From positions 1,207,460-1,271,459 of the forward strand of contig NZ_KI519609.1 of NCBI RefSeq assembly GCF_000483485.1: 64,000 nt of DNA, read 5' to 3'. The position numbers were made by a program, and so were the translations under genes. The notes under the pieces are model-generated. The model searched no databases and was not told the DNA's origin. It worked only from the letters and a program-made list of their open reading frames with translations. This DNA comes from Thiomicrorhabdus chilensis DSM 12352 (lineage in GTDB: Bacteria > Pseudomonadota > Gammaproteobacteria > Thiomicrospirales > Thiomicrospiraceae). Positions 28,325 to 36,804 of this stretch are shown one piece after another; the stretch's first letter is position 1; every line of letters starts with the position of its first letter.

Positions 28325-30169
28325 TCAGTGTGTGACATCGAATGCCTTGAACATAATGGCACTGATGAATCCCATCAGGGTGACAAAGCCAATGATGGAA
28401 CCGCCTTTGTAGTAGGCTTCGGGCAACATGGTTTCAGCAATGACGGTCAGCATGGCCCCCGCAGCGATACCGCCAATCAGGGCAAACATCGAAGGGGAAG
28501 CGCCTTCCAATAAGATGCTGCCCAGTCCGGCACCCAATCCTGTCATCAACATCAGTAGCGTCCAGGCTAACAGTACCTGCTTGAAAGGGATGCCTTGTTC
28601 ACGCATGCTGGCGGAGCTGGAAAGCGCTTCCGGGTAATTGGACAAAAACAGTCCGGCAATCAAACTCATGCTGATCATGTGACCATCGGTAACATGAGAG
28701 CCGATCATTAACGACTCTGGAATTCCATCCAGAAAGATACCCAGCCAGATGGCAGTATAAGCGACCTTGTGGTGATTGAGGTGGTCTGAAAACTGGGCCA
28801 AGGAGGGCAACTGTCCGGGAAGCAGGTGTTTGACTGAACGGTTGACCCATTGCTGCGCGCGGTTTTCTGGCAGTTTTTGTTCTTGAATCAGGTATTGATG
28901 AATATTGTCTGTTTTGAGATAGGATTTGAGTTTGGCATGCAGGGGATCGACTTGTGCAAGCAGTTCGATAAAGTCGTTTTTTTCAAGCACCCAGAATCCA
29001 ACGTCTGTTTTGGCGATGGCGGTGGTGGCATGCTGTCCACCAACGACAAAGGCCATGACCCCAAAAAAATCTCCGCTTTGAATGTCCTCATATTCGTCGT
29101 GTTTGACTTTGGGGTCAATCAACTCGACCTTTCCTGAATCAAGCAAGTAGAGCCGGTCTGCCTCACTGTGATTGCTGAAAATTGCCTGTCCGGCTTTGAG
29201 GGTTCGGTATTTAAGTTTGCTGGCCAGTTGATTGCGTGCCAGCTCGTTGCAATCCTCGAAGAGTCCGAAGCGGTGGGTGTCCTGCAGGCGGCTCAGTGCC
29301 ATGGCGACAAGATTACGTGGTTCACGCGTATCGGGTAGACGTTGCTCGGTTCGGATCAGACGAAGAATTAATTCCAGGTGGGCTTTGATTTCACTTGAAT
29401 TCATATGCTGACGTTTTTCAAGATAATGGCGCAATTCGAGATTGTTTTGCAAGTAGTCGATTAGCACATCGGGGAGTACCTGGGTCGATTTGATTAAATC
29501 ATTGAACGCTTTGCGGCTCATTTTCCATAGGGTTACATCGGTTTTGGCTTGTGCCAGGGTGGCATTAGGCAGACTGGTAAAAAAAGCCATTCGTCCAAAT
29601 GCGTCTGCTTCATCCAGTTCGTAAAAGGTTTTCAGGTCGTGGTTGGGATCACGCAGCTTGACTTGGCCTTTTTGGATAATGTAAAACTGGTTTTGAATAT
29701 CACCGTGATGGTGGATGATTTGGTTGGACTTAAAGTGAACCACTTCAAATTTTTGCAACAGTTGCTGGCGTTCACTTTGCGGAATGGCTTGAAAAAACGG
29801 CAGACGATTCAATGATTGAGTCAGCTGAAGCCCACGTTTTTTCTGGTGGCTTCGAAAAAATTGGATTGTGGTGGCGGTCTTACGCAAAAAACCGCCTTTT
29901 TCATTGAGTTGTTTATTGAGCAACAAGTAAAAAAGGCTGCCTGTCATGGCACCAAGCGAGACTTCAAGCAACAATCCGCTTTCAATCGCGGGAGCAAACA
30001 AATCAATGGTGACGGCTGACAGCAAGGCTCCGGCACCAAATGCCATGAGCCAGGCGATGGCCTTTTCGCCGGGGCGCCAAAATAGGGTGGTCAGCGTGCC
30101 CAAAGGCAGAGATAAGGCACTGATAATGCCTATGAAAAATGCAAAATAAACGACGCTGTCCAATGACAC
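28325..30169 (-). CDS. ZIP-type metal transporter with two internal cyclic-nucleotide-binding domains
   Basis: About 614 residues with an unusual order. First, N-terminal membrane helices (FFIGIISALSLPLGTLTTLF, AIAWLMAFGAGALLSAVTID). Then a cytoplasmic insert of roughly 330 residues with two Crp-like domains (HFKSNQIIHHHGDIQNQFYI; LKAGQAIFSNHSEADRLYLL with FFGVMAF). Then C-terminal helices with the ZIP-like metal motifs WLGIFLDGIPESLMIG and LFLSNYPEALSSSASM. The layout suggests ligand-gated metal transport across the inner membrane. The frame runs on to 30253, but that part overlaps an inverted repeat; GTG 30169 with GGGAA upstream is the better start. Confidence 0.8.
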   Translation of the reverse strand: MSLDSVVYFAFFIGIISALSLPLGTLTTLFWRPGEKAIAWLMAFGAGALLSAVTIDLFAPAIESGLLLEVSLGAMTGSLFYLLLNKQLNEKGGFLRKTATTIQFFRSHQKKRGLQLTQSLNRLPFFQAIPQSERQQLLQKFEVVHFKSNQIIHHHGDIQNQFYIIQKGQVKLRDPNHDLKTFYELDEADAFGRMAFFTSLPNATLAQAKTDVTLWKMSRKAFNDLIKSTQVLPDVLIDYLQNNLELRHYLEKRQHMNSSEIKAHLELILRLIRTEQRLPDTREPRNLVAMALSRLQDTHRFGLFEDCNELARNQLASKLKYRTLKAGQAIFSNHSEADRLYLLDSGKVELIDPKVKHDEYEDIQSGDFFGVMAFVVGGQHATTAIAKTDVGFWVLEKNDFIELLAQVDPLHAKLKSYLKTDNIHQYLIQEQKLPENRAQQWVNRSVKHLLPGQLPSLAQFSDHLNHHKVAYTAIWLGIFLDGIPESLMIGSHVTDGHMISMSLIAGLFLSNYPEALSSSASMREQGIPFKQVLLAWTLLMLMTGLGAGLGSILLEGASPSMFALIGGIAAGAMLTVIAETMLPEAYYKGGSIIGFVTLMGFISAIMFKAFDVTH

Positions 30170-30241
30170 GAATCTTGATTCCCGAGAGTTTGGATTGATA
30201 ACTATCGTATTATAGTGGCTTGAATGGCAGGAATAAGCAAA

Positions 30242-30285
30242 GAATTCCACCAAAAACCGACAGGCCTGTCTATTTTAGTGGAATT
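30242..30285. repeat. CAGGCCTG copy inside a larger inverted repeat
   Basis: GAATTCCAC (30242-30250) and GTGGAATTC (30277-30285) flank the core CAGGCCTG (30261-30268) with A-rich and T-rich inner arms (CCAAAAACCGA, TCTATTTTAG). The whole unit is a long imperfect palindrome between two same-strand genes and may stop transcription of the upstream gene at 30320-30769. Confidence 0.7.
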
Positions 30286-30319
30286 CCGGTTTTACCGTAA
30301 ATTTTGAGTCCCGTGGTTT

Positions 30320-30769
30320 TTAATGACGGGTTGAATCGTCGAACAACGATGGTTGTCCCATCAGCAGTTCGAACTCCTGTGGATTCAAACAATTCAATTG
30401 CTTAGTGCGCTGTTTTGCAAGTGATTCTGGGGTTTCAAACGACAGGGAGTCAATGCTGGTGTGCTGGTTGAGCGTGTCTACAAAGCCCTTCAAGGCGTTA
30501 ATCACTTCTCCGTTCAGGTCTTGCTCGCTGTGATCCGAAATCATGCCGTGCAATTGATTCACCCAGTTGAGCTGGGTCGTTCGAACCCGTTCAAGGTGCG
30601 CTTTAAGTTGTCCTGTGCGAAGGGCGTCAGGATAAGCCCGGGTTAGATTTTTGATATCGCGAATGATCATTTCGGCGATTTGGATGCTTTGATCTGATTT
30701 GTTGTCCAGGCGCTCATCGATGAACTCCAGACAGGTTTGTAGGTTTTGCTGTGTCGATGTAATGGCCAT
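30320..30769 (-). CDS. Hypothetical helical protein
   Basis: 149 residues, predicted all-helical from its heptad-like spacing (QIAEMIIRDIKNLTRAYPDA, QLKAHLERVRTTQLNWVNQL), no signal peptide or membrane segment. The C-terminus is LLMGQPSLFDDSTRH. I recognise no family. An ATG preceded by AAGGAG at good spacing supports translation. It is divergent from the DNA-repair gene at 30917. Confidence 0.6.
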   Translation of the reverse strand: MAITSTQQNLQTCLEFIDERLDNKSDQSIQIAEMIIRDIKNLTRAYPDALRTGQLKAHLERVRTTQLNWVNQLHGMISDHSEQDLNGEVINALKGFVDTLNQHTSIDSLSFETPESLAKQRTKQLNCLNPQEFELLMGQPSLFDDSTRH

Positions 30770-30916
30770 AATTCACTCCTTTAGCGGATGGTTAAAGCTG
30801 TCATAATTTTGACGGTTTGGTGGATTGAAACTAAGCTTTTTCAGGCATACATCAAAGGTTGTGCCAAAAGCACCAAATTACTTGTTTTCGTTTATTTTTT
30901 TGAGGTGAATTAAAAG

Positions 30917-32008
30917 ATGGCTAAGGCCTTAAAATCGGTTTTTAACGTCCAAAGCATTGATGAACTGAGTCGGCAGCTGGCTCAAACGTCGCCCGGTTTC
31001 AATCAATCGCTTTTTGTAGAGCGCGTGTTTCAACCGGAGTGGGATGATTTGTCGCTGTTGCAACGCATCGCCCATGTCAGTGAATCTGTACATGAGGTTT
31101 TGAATTTGCCTTATGTGAAAGCGTTACCCATATTGAAGCGGGTTGCCCCTCATTTTTGCGGAATTTTTCACTGGGTGTTTCCCGACTATGTGGCCCGTTA
31201 TGGCTTGAGTCATTATGAATGTTCCATGCAGGCACTGGCAGAATTCACCCGTTTCAGCACTTCGGAATATGCGATTAGGGTTTTTCTGCATGCGAAGCCA
31301 CAACCGACCTTGGAGCAAATGATAGGGTGGTGTTCAAGTGACGATGCTCATCTGAGGCGCTTGGCGAGTGAAGGCGTCAGGCCACGTTTGCCATGGGCCA
31401 AACACCTACCTTGGATTGCCGATCGACCGGAAATTGTTTTGCCTATCATCGAGGCCTTGAAGTCTGATGAGAGTGCCTATGTGCGTAAAAGTGTCGCTAA
31501 TTTGTTGAACGACTTATCCAAGCAACAGCCGGATTGGGTGTTGGCGTTATGCACTCAATGGCACCATGAAGGCGAGTCTTTGAGCAAACAGACTGAATGG
31601 ATTATTAGACACGGTCTGCGAACCTTATTAAAAAAGGGTGATTCTCAAGCCCTGTCGTTACTGGGCTATAAACGTCCCCACCCGCTCATGGTAAAAAGCT
31701 GGCAATGCGATTCCCGCGTCAAGCGAGGTCAGCGCCTGCATTTTTTTGTGGAGATGCAATCTTTTGACAGCACTCTGGGCAAAATGCGCTTAGAATACGC
31801 CCTGACGTTCAAACGCAAACATTTGCAGGGCTATCGCAAGGTGTTTAAACTCGCCGAGGGCGATTATCGACAAAGCTGCAAAAAATTTAACAAACAGCAC
31901 AGCTTTGAGAAAATCACGACGCGATCTTATTATCCGGGTACGCACGCGATTGAGCTACTGGTCAATGGCGTGATGTTGGCCGCCAGTGAATTTGAATTAA
32001 TCGACTAA
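30917..32008 (+). CDS. DNA alkylation repair protein (AlkC/AlkD-like HEAT-repeat glycosylase)
   Basis: 363 residues. An alpha-helical HEAT-repeat protein with the family stretch IEALKSDESAYVRKSVANLLNDLSK (residues about 182-206) and WIIRHGLRTLLKKGD. AlkC and AlkD remove N3-methyladenine and related bases without flipping them out. The extra C-terminal 110 residues (KRGQRLHFFVEMQSFDSTLGK, beta-rich) match the AlkC-type extension. Which alkyl lesions it acts on cannot be told. It is followed after 60 bases by a pseudouridine synthase gene. Confidence 0.85.
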   Translation: MAKALKSVFNVQSIDELSRQLAQTSPGFNQSLFVERVFQPEWDDLSLLQRIAHVSESVHEVLNLPYVKALPILKRVAPHFCGIFHWVFPDYVARYGLSHYECSMQALAEFTRFSTSEYAIRVFLHAKPQPTLEQMIGWCSSDDAHLRRLASEGVRPRLPWAKHLPWIADRPEIVLPIIEALKSDESAYVRKSVANLLNDLSKQQPDWVLALCTQWHHEGESLSKQTEWIIRHGLRTLLKKGDSQALSLLGYKRPHPLMVKSWQCDSRVKRGQRLHFFVEMQSFDSTLGKMRLEYALTFKRKHLQGYRKVFKLAEGDYRQSCKKFNKQHSFEKITTRSYYPGTHAIELLVNGVMLAASEFELID

Positions 32009-32067
32009 CCGACTTGTCTCAATCTGGCAGGTGAATTTAATTAAGAGTTAATCAGGAATAAAAGAGT

Positions 32068-32748
32068 GTGCTGATCCCCGTCGTTTTTCAAAACAGTGAT
32101 TTCGTGGTCATAGATAAACCAGCCGATGTCAGTGTGCATTCTGAAGAATCGGCAGGCCTGGTGGTGCAGCTTAAACAGCAGTTGAATGCGCCCAATCTCT
32201 ATCCGGTGCACCGGCTTGACAAGATGACTTCGGGTTTGATGGTGTTTGCCTTGAATAAACCAACCGCTCAGGCTTTTCAGAAGGCGTTTGAAAATCATGA
32301 AGTAGAAAAATTTTACTTGGCGATCTCCGACCAAAAACCCAAAAAGAAACAGGGTTGGGTGAAAGGGGACATGCTAACGGCCCGCAGAGGCAGTTGGAAA
32401 TTGGCGAAAACTATGCAAAACCCAGCAAGAACCCAGTTTATCAGCACTTTGCTGCAGTCTTCGGAACGCTTGTTTCTGCTCAAACCGCTGACCGGGAAAA
32501 CCCATCAGATTCGAGTGGCCATGAAAAGTCTTTCGGCACCAATTTGTGGAGACATAAGGTACGCGTTTGCCGATTTGGCCAAACTTGAGGATCGAGGCTA
32601 TTTGCATGCCTATGCAATGCGTTTTGAACTGTTTTCCCGAAGTTATGAGTTTGTGTCTCTACCAAACACAGGAAAACGATTTGTCACTGAAGATTGCAAA
32701 CGGGCTCTACAGGCCTGGTCAAAACCTTGGGAATGTTTTAATTCTTAA
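32068..32748 (+). CDS. RluA-family pseudouridine synthase (TIGR01621-like)
   Basis: 226 residues. The catalytic signature HRLDKMTSGLMVFALN near residue 50 holds the nucleophilic aspartate, preceded by DFVVIDKPADVSVHSE and followed by LLKPLTGKTHQIRVAMKSL. There is no S4 RNA-binding domain, as in the small TIGR01621 subgroup, so the RNA target (rRNA or tRNA) is open. Start GTG 32068 with AGGA upstream. Two CAGGCCTG copies lie inside (32153, 32710). Confidence 0.88.
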   Translation: MLIPVVFQNSDFVVIDKPADVSVHSEESAGLVVQLKQQLNAPNLYPVHRLDKMTSGLMVFALNKPTAQAFQKAFENHEVEKFYLAISDQKPKKKQGWVKGDMLTARRGSWKLAKTMQNPARTQFISTLLQSSERLFLLKPLTGKTHQIRVAMKSLSAPICGDIRYAFADLAKLEDRGYLHAYAMRFELFSRSYEFVSLPNTGKRFVTEDCKRALQAWSKPWECFNS

Positions 32749-32792
32749 CGACAACTCTATAATGAATGATCGTAACTTTAAAGAAGGTGATT

Positions 32793-33239
32793 ATGTCAAC
32801 GAAAGCTGAGAATCCGTTCTGGGAAACCAAGACACTGGATGACATGACCCAGTCCGAGTGGGAGTCGTTATGCGACGGCTGCGGTTTATGCTGTTTGAAT
32901 AAACTGCAGGATGAGGACACCGATGAGATTGTCTATACGCGTGTGGTGTGCCGTTATTCCGACATCAATACGGCGCAATGTACCGACTATGCCAACCGTT
33001 CCGTCAATGTGCCCAGTTGCGTGCAGTTGACCAGAGAGCGGGTAGCCGAATTCGACTGGTTACCGGACAGCTGTGCCTATCGCTTAATTTATCGCGGGCA
33101 GCCGCTTCCAGAATGGCATCCTTTGGTTTCAGGGCAGGCCGGTTCCGTCAAGGCTGCGGGCGTTGGCATCACCGCAATCCCGGTGGTTGTGGATACGGGT
33201 GATTTGGATTTGGAAGAGTTTCTGATGGAAAAACCCTAA
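32793..33239 (+). CDS. ycgN: YcgN-family cysteine-cluster protein (UPF0260)
   Basis: 148 residues. The N-terminal part has the family's cysteine cluster CDGCGLCCLNKLQDE, then RVVCRYSD and a further cysteine in SCVQLTRERV; the conserved FWETKTLDDMTQSEWE opens the protein. The cluster may bind zinc or an iron-sulfur centre, but no function is established for the family. ATG 32793 is chosen (AAGAAGGTG in front) over an in-frame ATG nine codons upstream. It follows the pseudouridine synthase after 44 bases. Confidence 0.9.
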   Translation: MSTKAENPFWETKTLDDMTQSEWESLCDGCGLCCLNKLQDEDTDEIVYTRVVCRYSDINTAQCTDYANRSVNVPSCVQLTRERVAEFDWLPDSCAYRLIYRGQPLPEWHPLVSGQAGSVKAAGVGITAIPVVVDTGDLDLEEFLMEKP

Positions 33240-33401
33240 GAGGGCTGAATCATACCTTCTCGGCATGGCTATTTCGATTTTCTGAAGTCCAAATGTGGTC
33301 AGTGCCTGGCCATCGCAAACGTTGTCATAAAAATTCCAACCCATCCGCCTTCGTATCTCTTATACTGAATTTTGTTATCAATCATGAGTAGGGATACACA
33401 A

Positions 33402-34175
33402 ATGAAAGAGTCTACCTGGCTCAACTTACCCAGCCTCTCTTTGGCGGTCAAATCACTGTTTACCGGTTATATCCTGGTCGTCGGTCTCGGCTTGATGATG
33501 GCGGGCGGGCAAATCATGCTGACCCATGGCATGGCTGACGGCAAATTTGGCTTGTCGGTCGACGATATCGTTTACAGCTATTATGGCAATCGGGAAGGCT
33601 CGAAACTGGAAAGTAAACTGCATGGTTCCATGAAGGATAAAGCCACACCTGAAGAGAATTTGACGATGATCAAGTGGGCACGTTCCGGCGCGCCGGAGGC
33701 CGAGTGGAAACCTAGCATCAAGCCGATTATCGAGGCTAAATGCGCCATGTGTCATGCACACATGCCGGCATTGCCGGATGTGAGCGACTTCAAACAGATG
33801 CAAGCCATTGCTGCCGTGGATCACGGAGCGGAAATCGATTCCTTGACTCGTGTCTCGCACATCCATCTGTTCGGTATTTCTTTCATTTTCTTTTTTATCG
33901 GTTTGATTTTCTCGATGGCAGTCGGTTTTAAACCCTGGGTCAAAGCCACGTTGATTTTCATCCCGTTTGCGTTCCTGATTTTGGACATCGCTTCCTGGTG
34001 GCTGACCAAATGGAATCCAGGGTTTGCGTATTTGGTGATAATTGGCGGATTTGGTTACAGTCTGGCGGCGGCGGTGATGTTGTTCACGTCGCTTTATCAG
34101 ATGTGGATCATGCCTTGGAAGGGGCGCGGTTCGGATGAAAACACTTGGCAAGATGAACCACAATCAAAAAGTTAA
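33402..34175 (+). CDS. Inner-membrane monohaem cytochrome c protein
   Basis: About 257 residues. One N-terminal membrane helix (SLFTGYILVVGLGLMMAGGQ), then a periplasmic part of about 110 residues with one c-type haem site CAMCHAHMP near residue 115, then three further helices (IHLFGISFIFFFIGLIFSMA; ATLIFIPFAFLILDIASWWL; YLVIIGGFGYSLAAAVMLFT). His and Met residues after the haem motif could be axial ligands. The haem site makes an electron-transfer role likely; the partner is unknown. ATG 33402 with TAGGGA upstream is preferred over ATG 33384 and TTG 33372. Confidence 0.75.
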   Translation: MKESTWLNLPSLSLAVKSLFTGYILVVGLGLMMAGGQIMLTHGMADGKFGLSVDDIVYSYYGNREGSKLESKLHGSMKDKATPEENLTMIKWARSGAPEAEWKPSIKPIIEAKCAMCHAHMPALPDVSDFKQMQAIAAVDHGAEIDSLTRVSHIHLFGISFIFFFIGLIFSMAVGFKPWVKATLIFIPFAFLILDIASWWLTKWNPGFAYLVIIGGFGYSLAAAVMLFTSLYQMWIMPWKGRGSDENTWQDEPQSKS

Positions 34176-34313
34176 GGGATACGGTCTATACACTATAAAC
34201 GCAAAACCATGCAGGGGTCGACTCCCGAAAGGAATGCTCAAAAGTGGTGATTTATCCTATGGTTAGGGTTTGCTTTAAAACAGAAAGTTGATGAGGGCTT
34301 GAAAAGGAAGGAT

Positions 34314-34347
34314 AAAAAAAGGGCGCTGATGATAGCGCCCTTTATTT
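34314..34347. terminator. Terminator between cytochrome gene and slyD
   Basis: GGGCGCT (34321-34327) pairs with AGCGCCC (34334-34340); seven A before and TTTATTT after make it bidirectional, stronger for slyD on the minus strand. Confidence 0.9.
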
Positions 34348-34366
34348 GGATGCTTAGGGAATCCGC

Positions 34367-34846
34367 TTAGTGCTGATGACCGCCTTCACCGTGAGCATGT
34401 CCGTGTTCCATCTCTTCTTCAGTCGCATCACGCAGTCCCACGACTTCAACGTCAAACGTCAAGGCCATGCCGGCCAATGGGTGGTTGCCGTCAACCGTGA
34501 CCTGATCACCGTCGATGGCCGTGATTTCAACCGAATGCATGCCTTGTTCGGATTGCGCCTGAAAACGCATGCCGACTTCCAGATTATCGACTCCTTGGAA
34601 CATGCTGTTAGGCACGGTTTGTACCAATGCGTCAACGCGTTCACCATAAGCGGCTTCGGCAGGAATGGTGGTGGTGAATTTGTCGCCTACGGCTTTGCCT
34701 TCCAACTCGTTTTCCAAACCAGGAATCAAATTTCCGTGGCCGTGAAGATAGGCCAAAGGGTTGCCGTTTGAAGCGTCAAGCGTCTCGCCGGCTTCGTTCG
34801 TCAGAGTGTATTCGATCAAGCCGACTTTATCGTTTTTGATTGTCAT
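34367..34846 (-). CDS. slyD: FKBP-type peptidyl-prolyl isomerase SlyD
   Basis: 159 residues. FKBP domain with an inserted-in-flap (IF) chaperone domain: KNDKVGLIEYTLTNEAGETL, then GNLIPGLENELEGKAVGDKF before the insert, and HPLAGMALTFDVEVVGLRDA after it. The C-terminus is His-rich (EHGHAHGEGGHQH), the metal-binding tail that in E. coli delivers nickel to hydrogenase; shorter here. Cytoplasmic prolyl isomerase and chaperone. Own terminator; single gene. Confidence 0.95.
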   Translation of the reverse strand: MTIKNDKVGLIEYTLTNEAGETLDASNGNPLAYLHGHGNLIPGLENELEGKAVGDKFTTTIPAEAAYGERVDALVQTVPNSMFQGVDNLEVGMRFQAQSEQGMHSVEITAIDGDQVTVDGNHPLAGMALTFDVEVVGLRDATEEEMEHGHAHGEGGHQH

Positions 34847-34926
34847 GATTTATTCCTAGTTTGAGAGTTTTAATTCATTTCAAAACGGTTATCATACAGA
34901 GTCCGTTTATAAACTGCGAACTTTTA

Positions 34927-35131
34927 GAGAGTTTTGCACGAGTAGAACGCACAGGAAAAATAGACGTAAGTACCCCTTGAGGGTAGAAAATTTAGCTGAT
35001 TGAGGCGGAAAACGCAGCTAATAGCTGGTTATTAGCCAGTTGTCGCCCAACGGAAGTGCCCTTGGGGTACAACAAAAATCAGGTGAATTTTGGCCATTTT
35101 TACTCGTGTATCTATCTCGTGCAAAGCTCTC
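34927..35131. mobile_element. MITE-like element with IS5-type ends and target duplication
   Basis: A 205-bp element without a gene. Its ends are inverted repeats: left GAGAGTTTTGCACGAG (34927-34942), right reading inward GAGAGCTTTGCACGAG (35116-35131), 15 of 16 identical. Both sides are flanked by TTTTA (34922-34926 and 35132-35136), a likely target-site duplication. The ends resemble those of IS5-group elements (GAGRCCTTTGCACGA-like). Inside, TACCCC and GGGGTA add a further inverted pair. It occupies most of the 309-bp gap between slyD and hemJ. Confidence 0.75.
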
Positions 35132-35155
35132 TTTTAGATTGATTGGAGAATATTT

Positions 35156-35578
35156 ATGCTTTGGTTAAAAACGTTTCACATTCTGTTCATGATGTCCTGG
35201 ATGGCGGGGATTTTCTATCTGCCGAGAATTTTTGTGCATTTTGTGGAAGGCAAGGAGGCCGGGCAAGATGTGGCGCGTTTGGCGATCATGGCCAAAAAAC
35301 TATATGGCTTTATGACCATTATGATGATGTTGGCGATTGGTACCGGCATCTGGTTATGGTTGGCCTATTTCCCGCTTGCGGCAGGCATGGGCTGGTTGCA
35401 CGCCAAAATTGTGTTTGTGGTTTTGCTATTGGTTTACCACCTTTGGACCAAACGACGCATGAAGGAAATGCAGGAAGGGCATCTGGATCATAGCGGAGTC
35501 TATTACCGTTGGGCTAACGAGATTCCTCTGTTACTGGCAACCGTGATTCTGATTCTGGTGGTCGTCAAACCTTTTTAA
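35156..35578 (+). CDS. hemJ: HemJ/CopD-family membrane protein, probable protoporphyrinogen oxidase
   Basis: 140 residues, four membrane helices. N-terminal LKTFHILFMMSWMAGIFYLP with the conserved histidine, RIFVHF, and central MGWLHAKIVFVVLLLVYHLW match HemJ, which oxidises protoporphyrinogen IX in haem synthesis of many bacteria lacking HemG/HemY. The C-terminus has RWANEIPLLLATVILILVVV. ATG follows TTGGAG. The next gene starts 19 bases downstream. Confidence 0.87.
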   Translation: MLWLKTFHILFMMSWMAGIFYLPRIFVHFVEGKEAGQDVARLAIMAKKLYGFMTIMMMLAIGTGIWLWLAYFPLAAGMGWLHAKIVFVVLLLVYHLWTKRRMKEMQEGHLDHSGVYYRWANEIPLLLATVILILVVVKPF

Positions 35579-35597
35579 TCCCCCAGCAGGCTAGCCG

Positions 35598-36671
35598 ATG
35601 ATTCGTCACGATTCAATTCGACTTGGATTTAAATTGGCGCCCAAAACAGAGGCGCCAGTTTACCTGCAAGATCACACACGTGTATTGGATTTTGAAGTCT
35701 TGGGGCCTTTTGTGCGCAACCATTGCGGACAAATTGTCGGTGTACATCAAAACCATGCTTATCTTTCCGATGACGAGGGCCAAAACTGGCAGGCCTGTCC
35801 AATTTTCGATTCCGAAGCCTTTTCCTTTGACGATTCGCGTTCTTTAATCTGCTTGAGTTCCGGTGTTATGATTCTCTCTTTTTGCAATACCGCAAATCGC
35901 CACTTTAACTGGCGCAGAAAAACCAATCGACCCACTCACAACACTTTTTTGTATCACTGGGTGACCCGCAGTTTTGACGGCGGGCGTACCTGGGAGGCAC
36001 CGCAAAAAGTCCAACAAGGCTATGCGGCGGCGATGACCACAATGATCGAACTGGGCAGTGGTGAAGTGGTGATGTCGGCGCAGAATCTGGACTACCAAAA
36101 CGGCCGCCATTATGCCTTGAGTTTTGTCTCTAAGGACGAGGGGGAAAGTTGGCAGGCCAGCAATCGTATCGACATTGGTGGTCAAGGTCACCATGCCGGC
36201 TGTTACGAAGGCACTCTGGTAGAGCTTAAGGACGGTCGTGTCTGGTATTGTATCCGCACCAATCTAGACTGGTTCTGGCATGCCTTTTCGAATGACGGGG
36301 GGAGGAGCTGGATCCATATGGAGCCAGGCCTGCCGGCTTCCAGTTCACCGGCGATGTTGACGCGCCTGCACTCTGGACGACTTATGCTGACTTACAATGC
36401 ACTTTACAAACAGGGCGAGACTCAGGCACCGAGAAGATCGGGACTTTTCTCAGAAGTCGCCGCTTCCTGGCAGAGAGAAGAGCTTTCGGTTCGTTTTTCT
36501 GATAATGACGGCGAAAGCTGGTCCCAGCCTGTTGTGGTGGCCGCTTGCAAAGGTGCCTGGTTATCCTACCCCCTTGTGTTTGAAGTAGAGCCCGGAAGGA
36601 TTTGGTTGACCACGCTACAGAGCGAATTGAAAATCGAGTTGCTTGAGCAGGATTTAATCGGAAGCGAGTAA
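35598..36671 (+). CDS. Sialidase-like protein with five Asp-boxes
   Basis: 357 residues forming a six-bladed beta-propeller by family analogy. Five Asp-box motifs are visible: SDDEGQNW, SFDGGRTW, SKDEGESW, SNDGGRSW and SDNDGESW. No signal peptide, so it is probably cytoplasmic, unlike secreted neuraminidases. Whether it hydrolyses sialic acids is open; BNR-repeat proteins of this size also include other glycosidase-like hydrolases. Two CAGGCCTG copies lie inside (35790, 36325). Confidence 0.8.
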   Translation: MIRHDSIRLGFKLAPKTEAPVYLQDHTRVLDFEVLGPFVRNHCGQIVGVHQNHAYLSDDEGQNWQACPIFDSEAFSFDDSRSLICLSSGVMILSFCNTANRHFNWRRKTNRPTHNTFLYHWVTRSFDGGRTWEAPQKVQQGYAAAMTTMIELGSGEVVMSAQNLDYQNGRHYALSFVSKDEGESWQASNRIDIGGQGHHAGCYEGTLVELKDGRVWYCIRTNLDWFWHAFSNDGGRSWIHMEPGLPASSSPAMLTRLHSGRLMLTYNALYKQGETQAPRRSGLFSEVAASWQREELSVRFSDNDGESWSQPVVVAACKGAWLSYPLVFEVEPGRIWLTTLQSELKIELLEQDLIGSE

Positions 36672-36764
36672 CTGGAGATAAATAACATAAAGTCAGGTCA
36701 TGTCACTGGACTTGGGTTTTGTTGATGGTCAGGCGGCTGCCTGCTACAGAGATCTTGCCATTAA

Positions 36765-36786
36765 ATTCTCCCCAGGCGGGGAGAAT
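36765..36786. terminator. Hairpin between convergent sialidase-like and rhodanese genes
   Basis: ATTCTCCCC (36765-36773) and GGGGAGAAT (36778-36786), 9-bp stem with AGGC loop. The T-runs on both sides are short, so termination is probable but not perfect. Confidence 0.65.
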
Positions 36787-36804
36787 CAATTCTTATTGAG
36801 ACGT

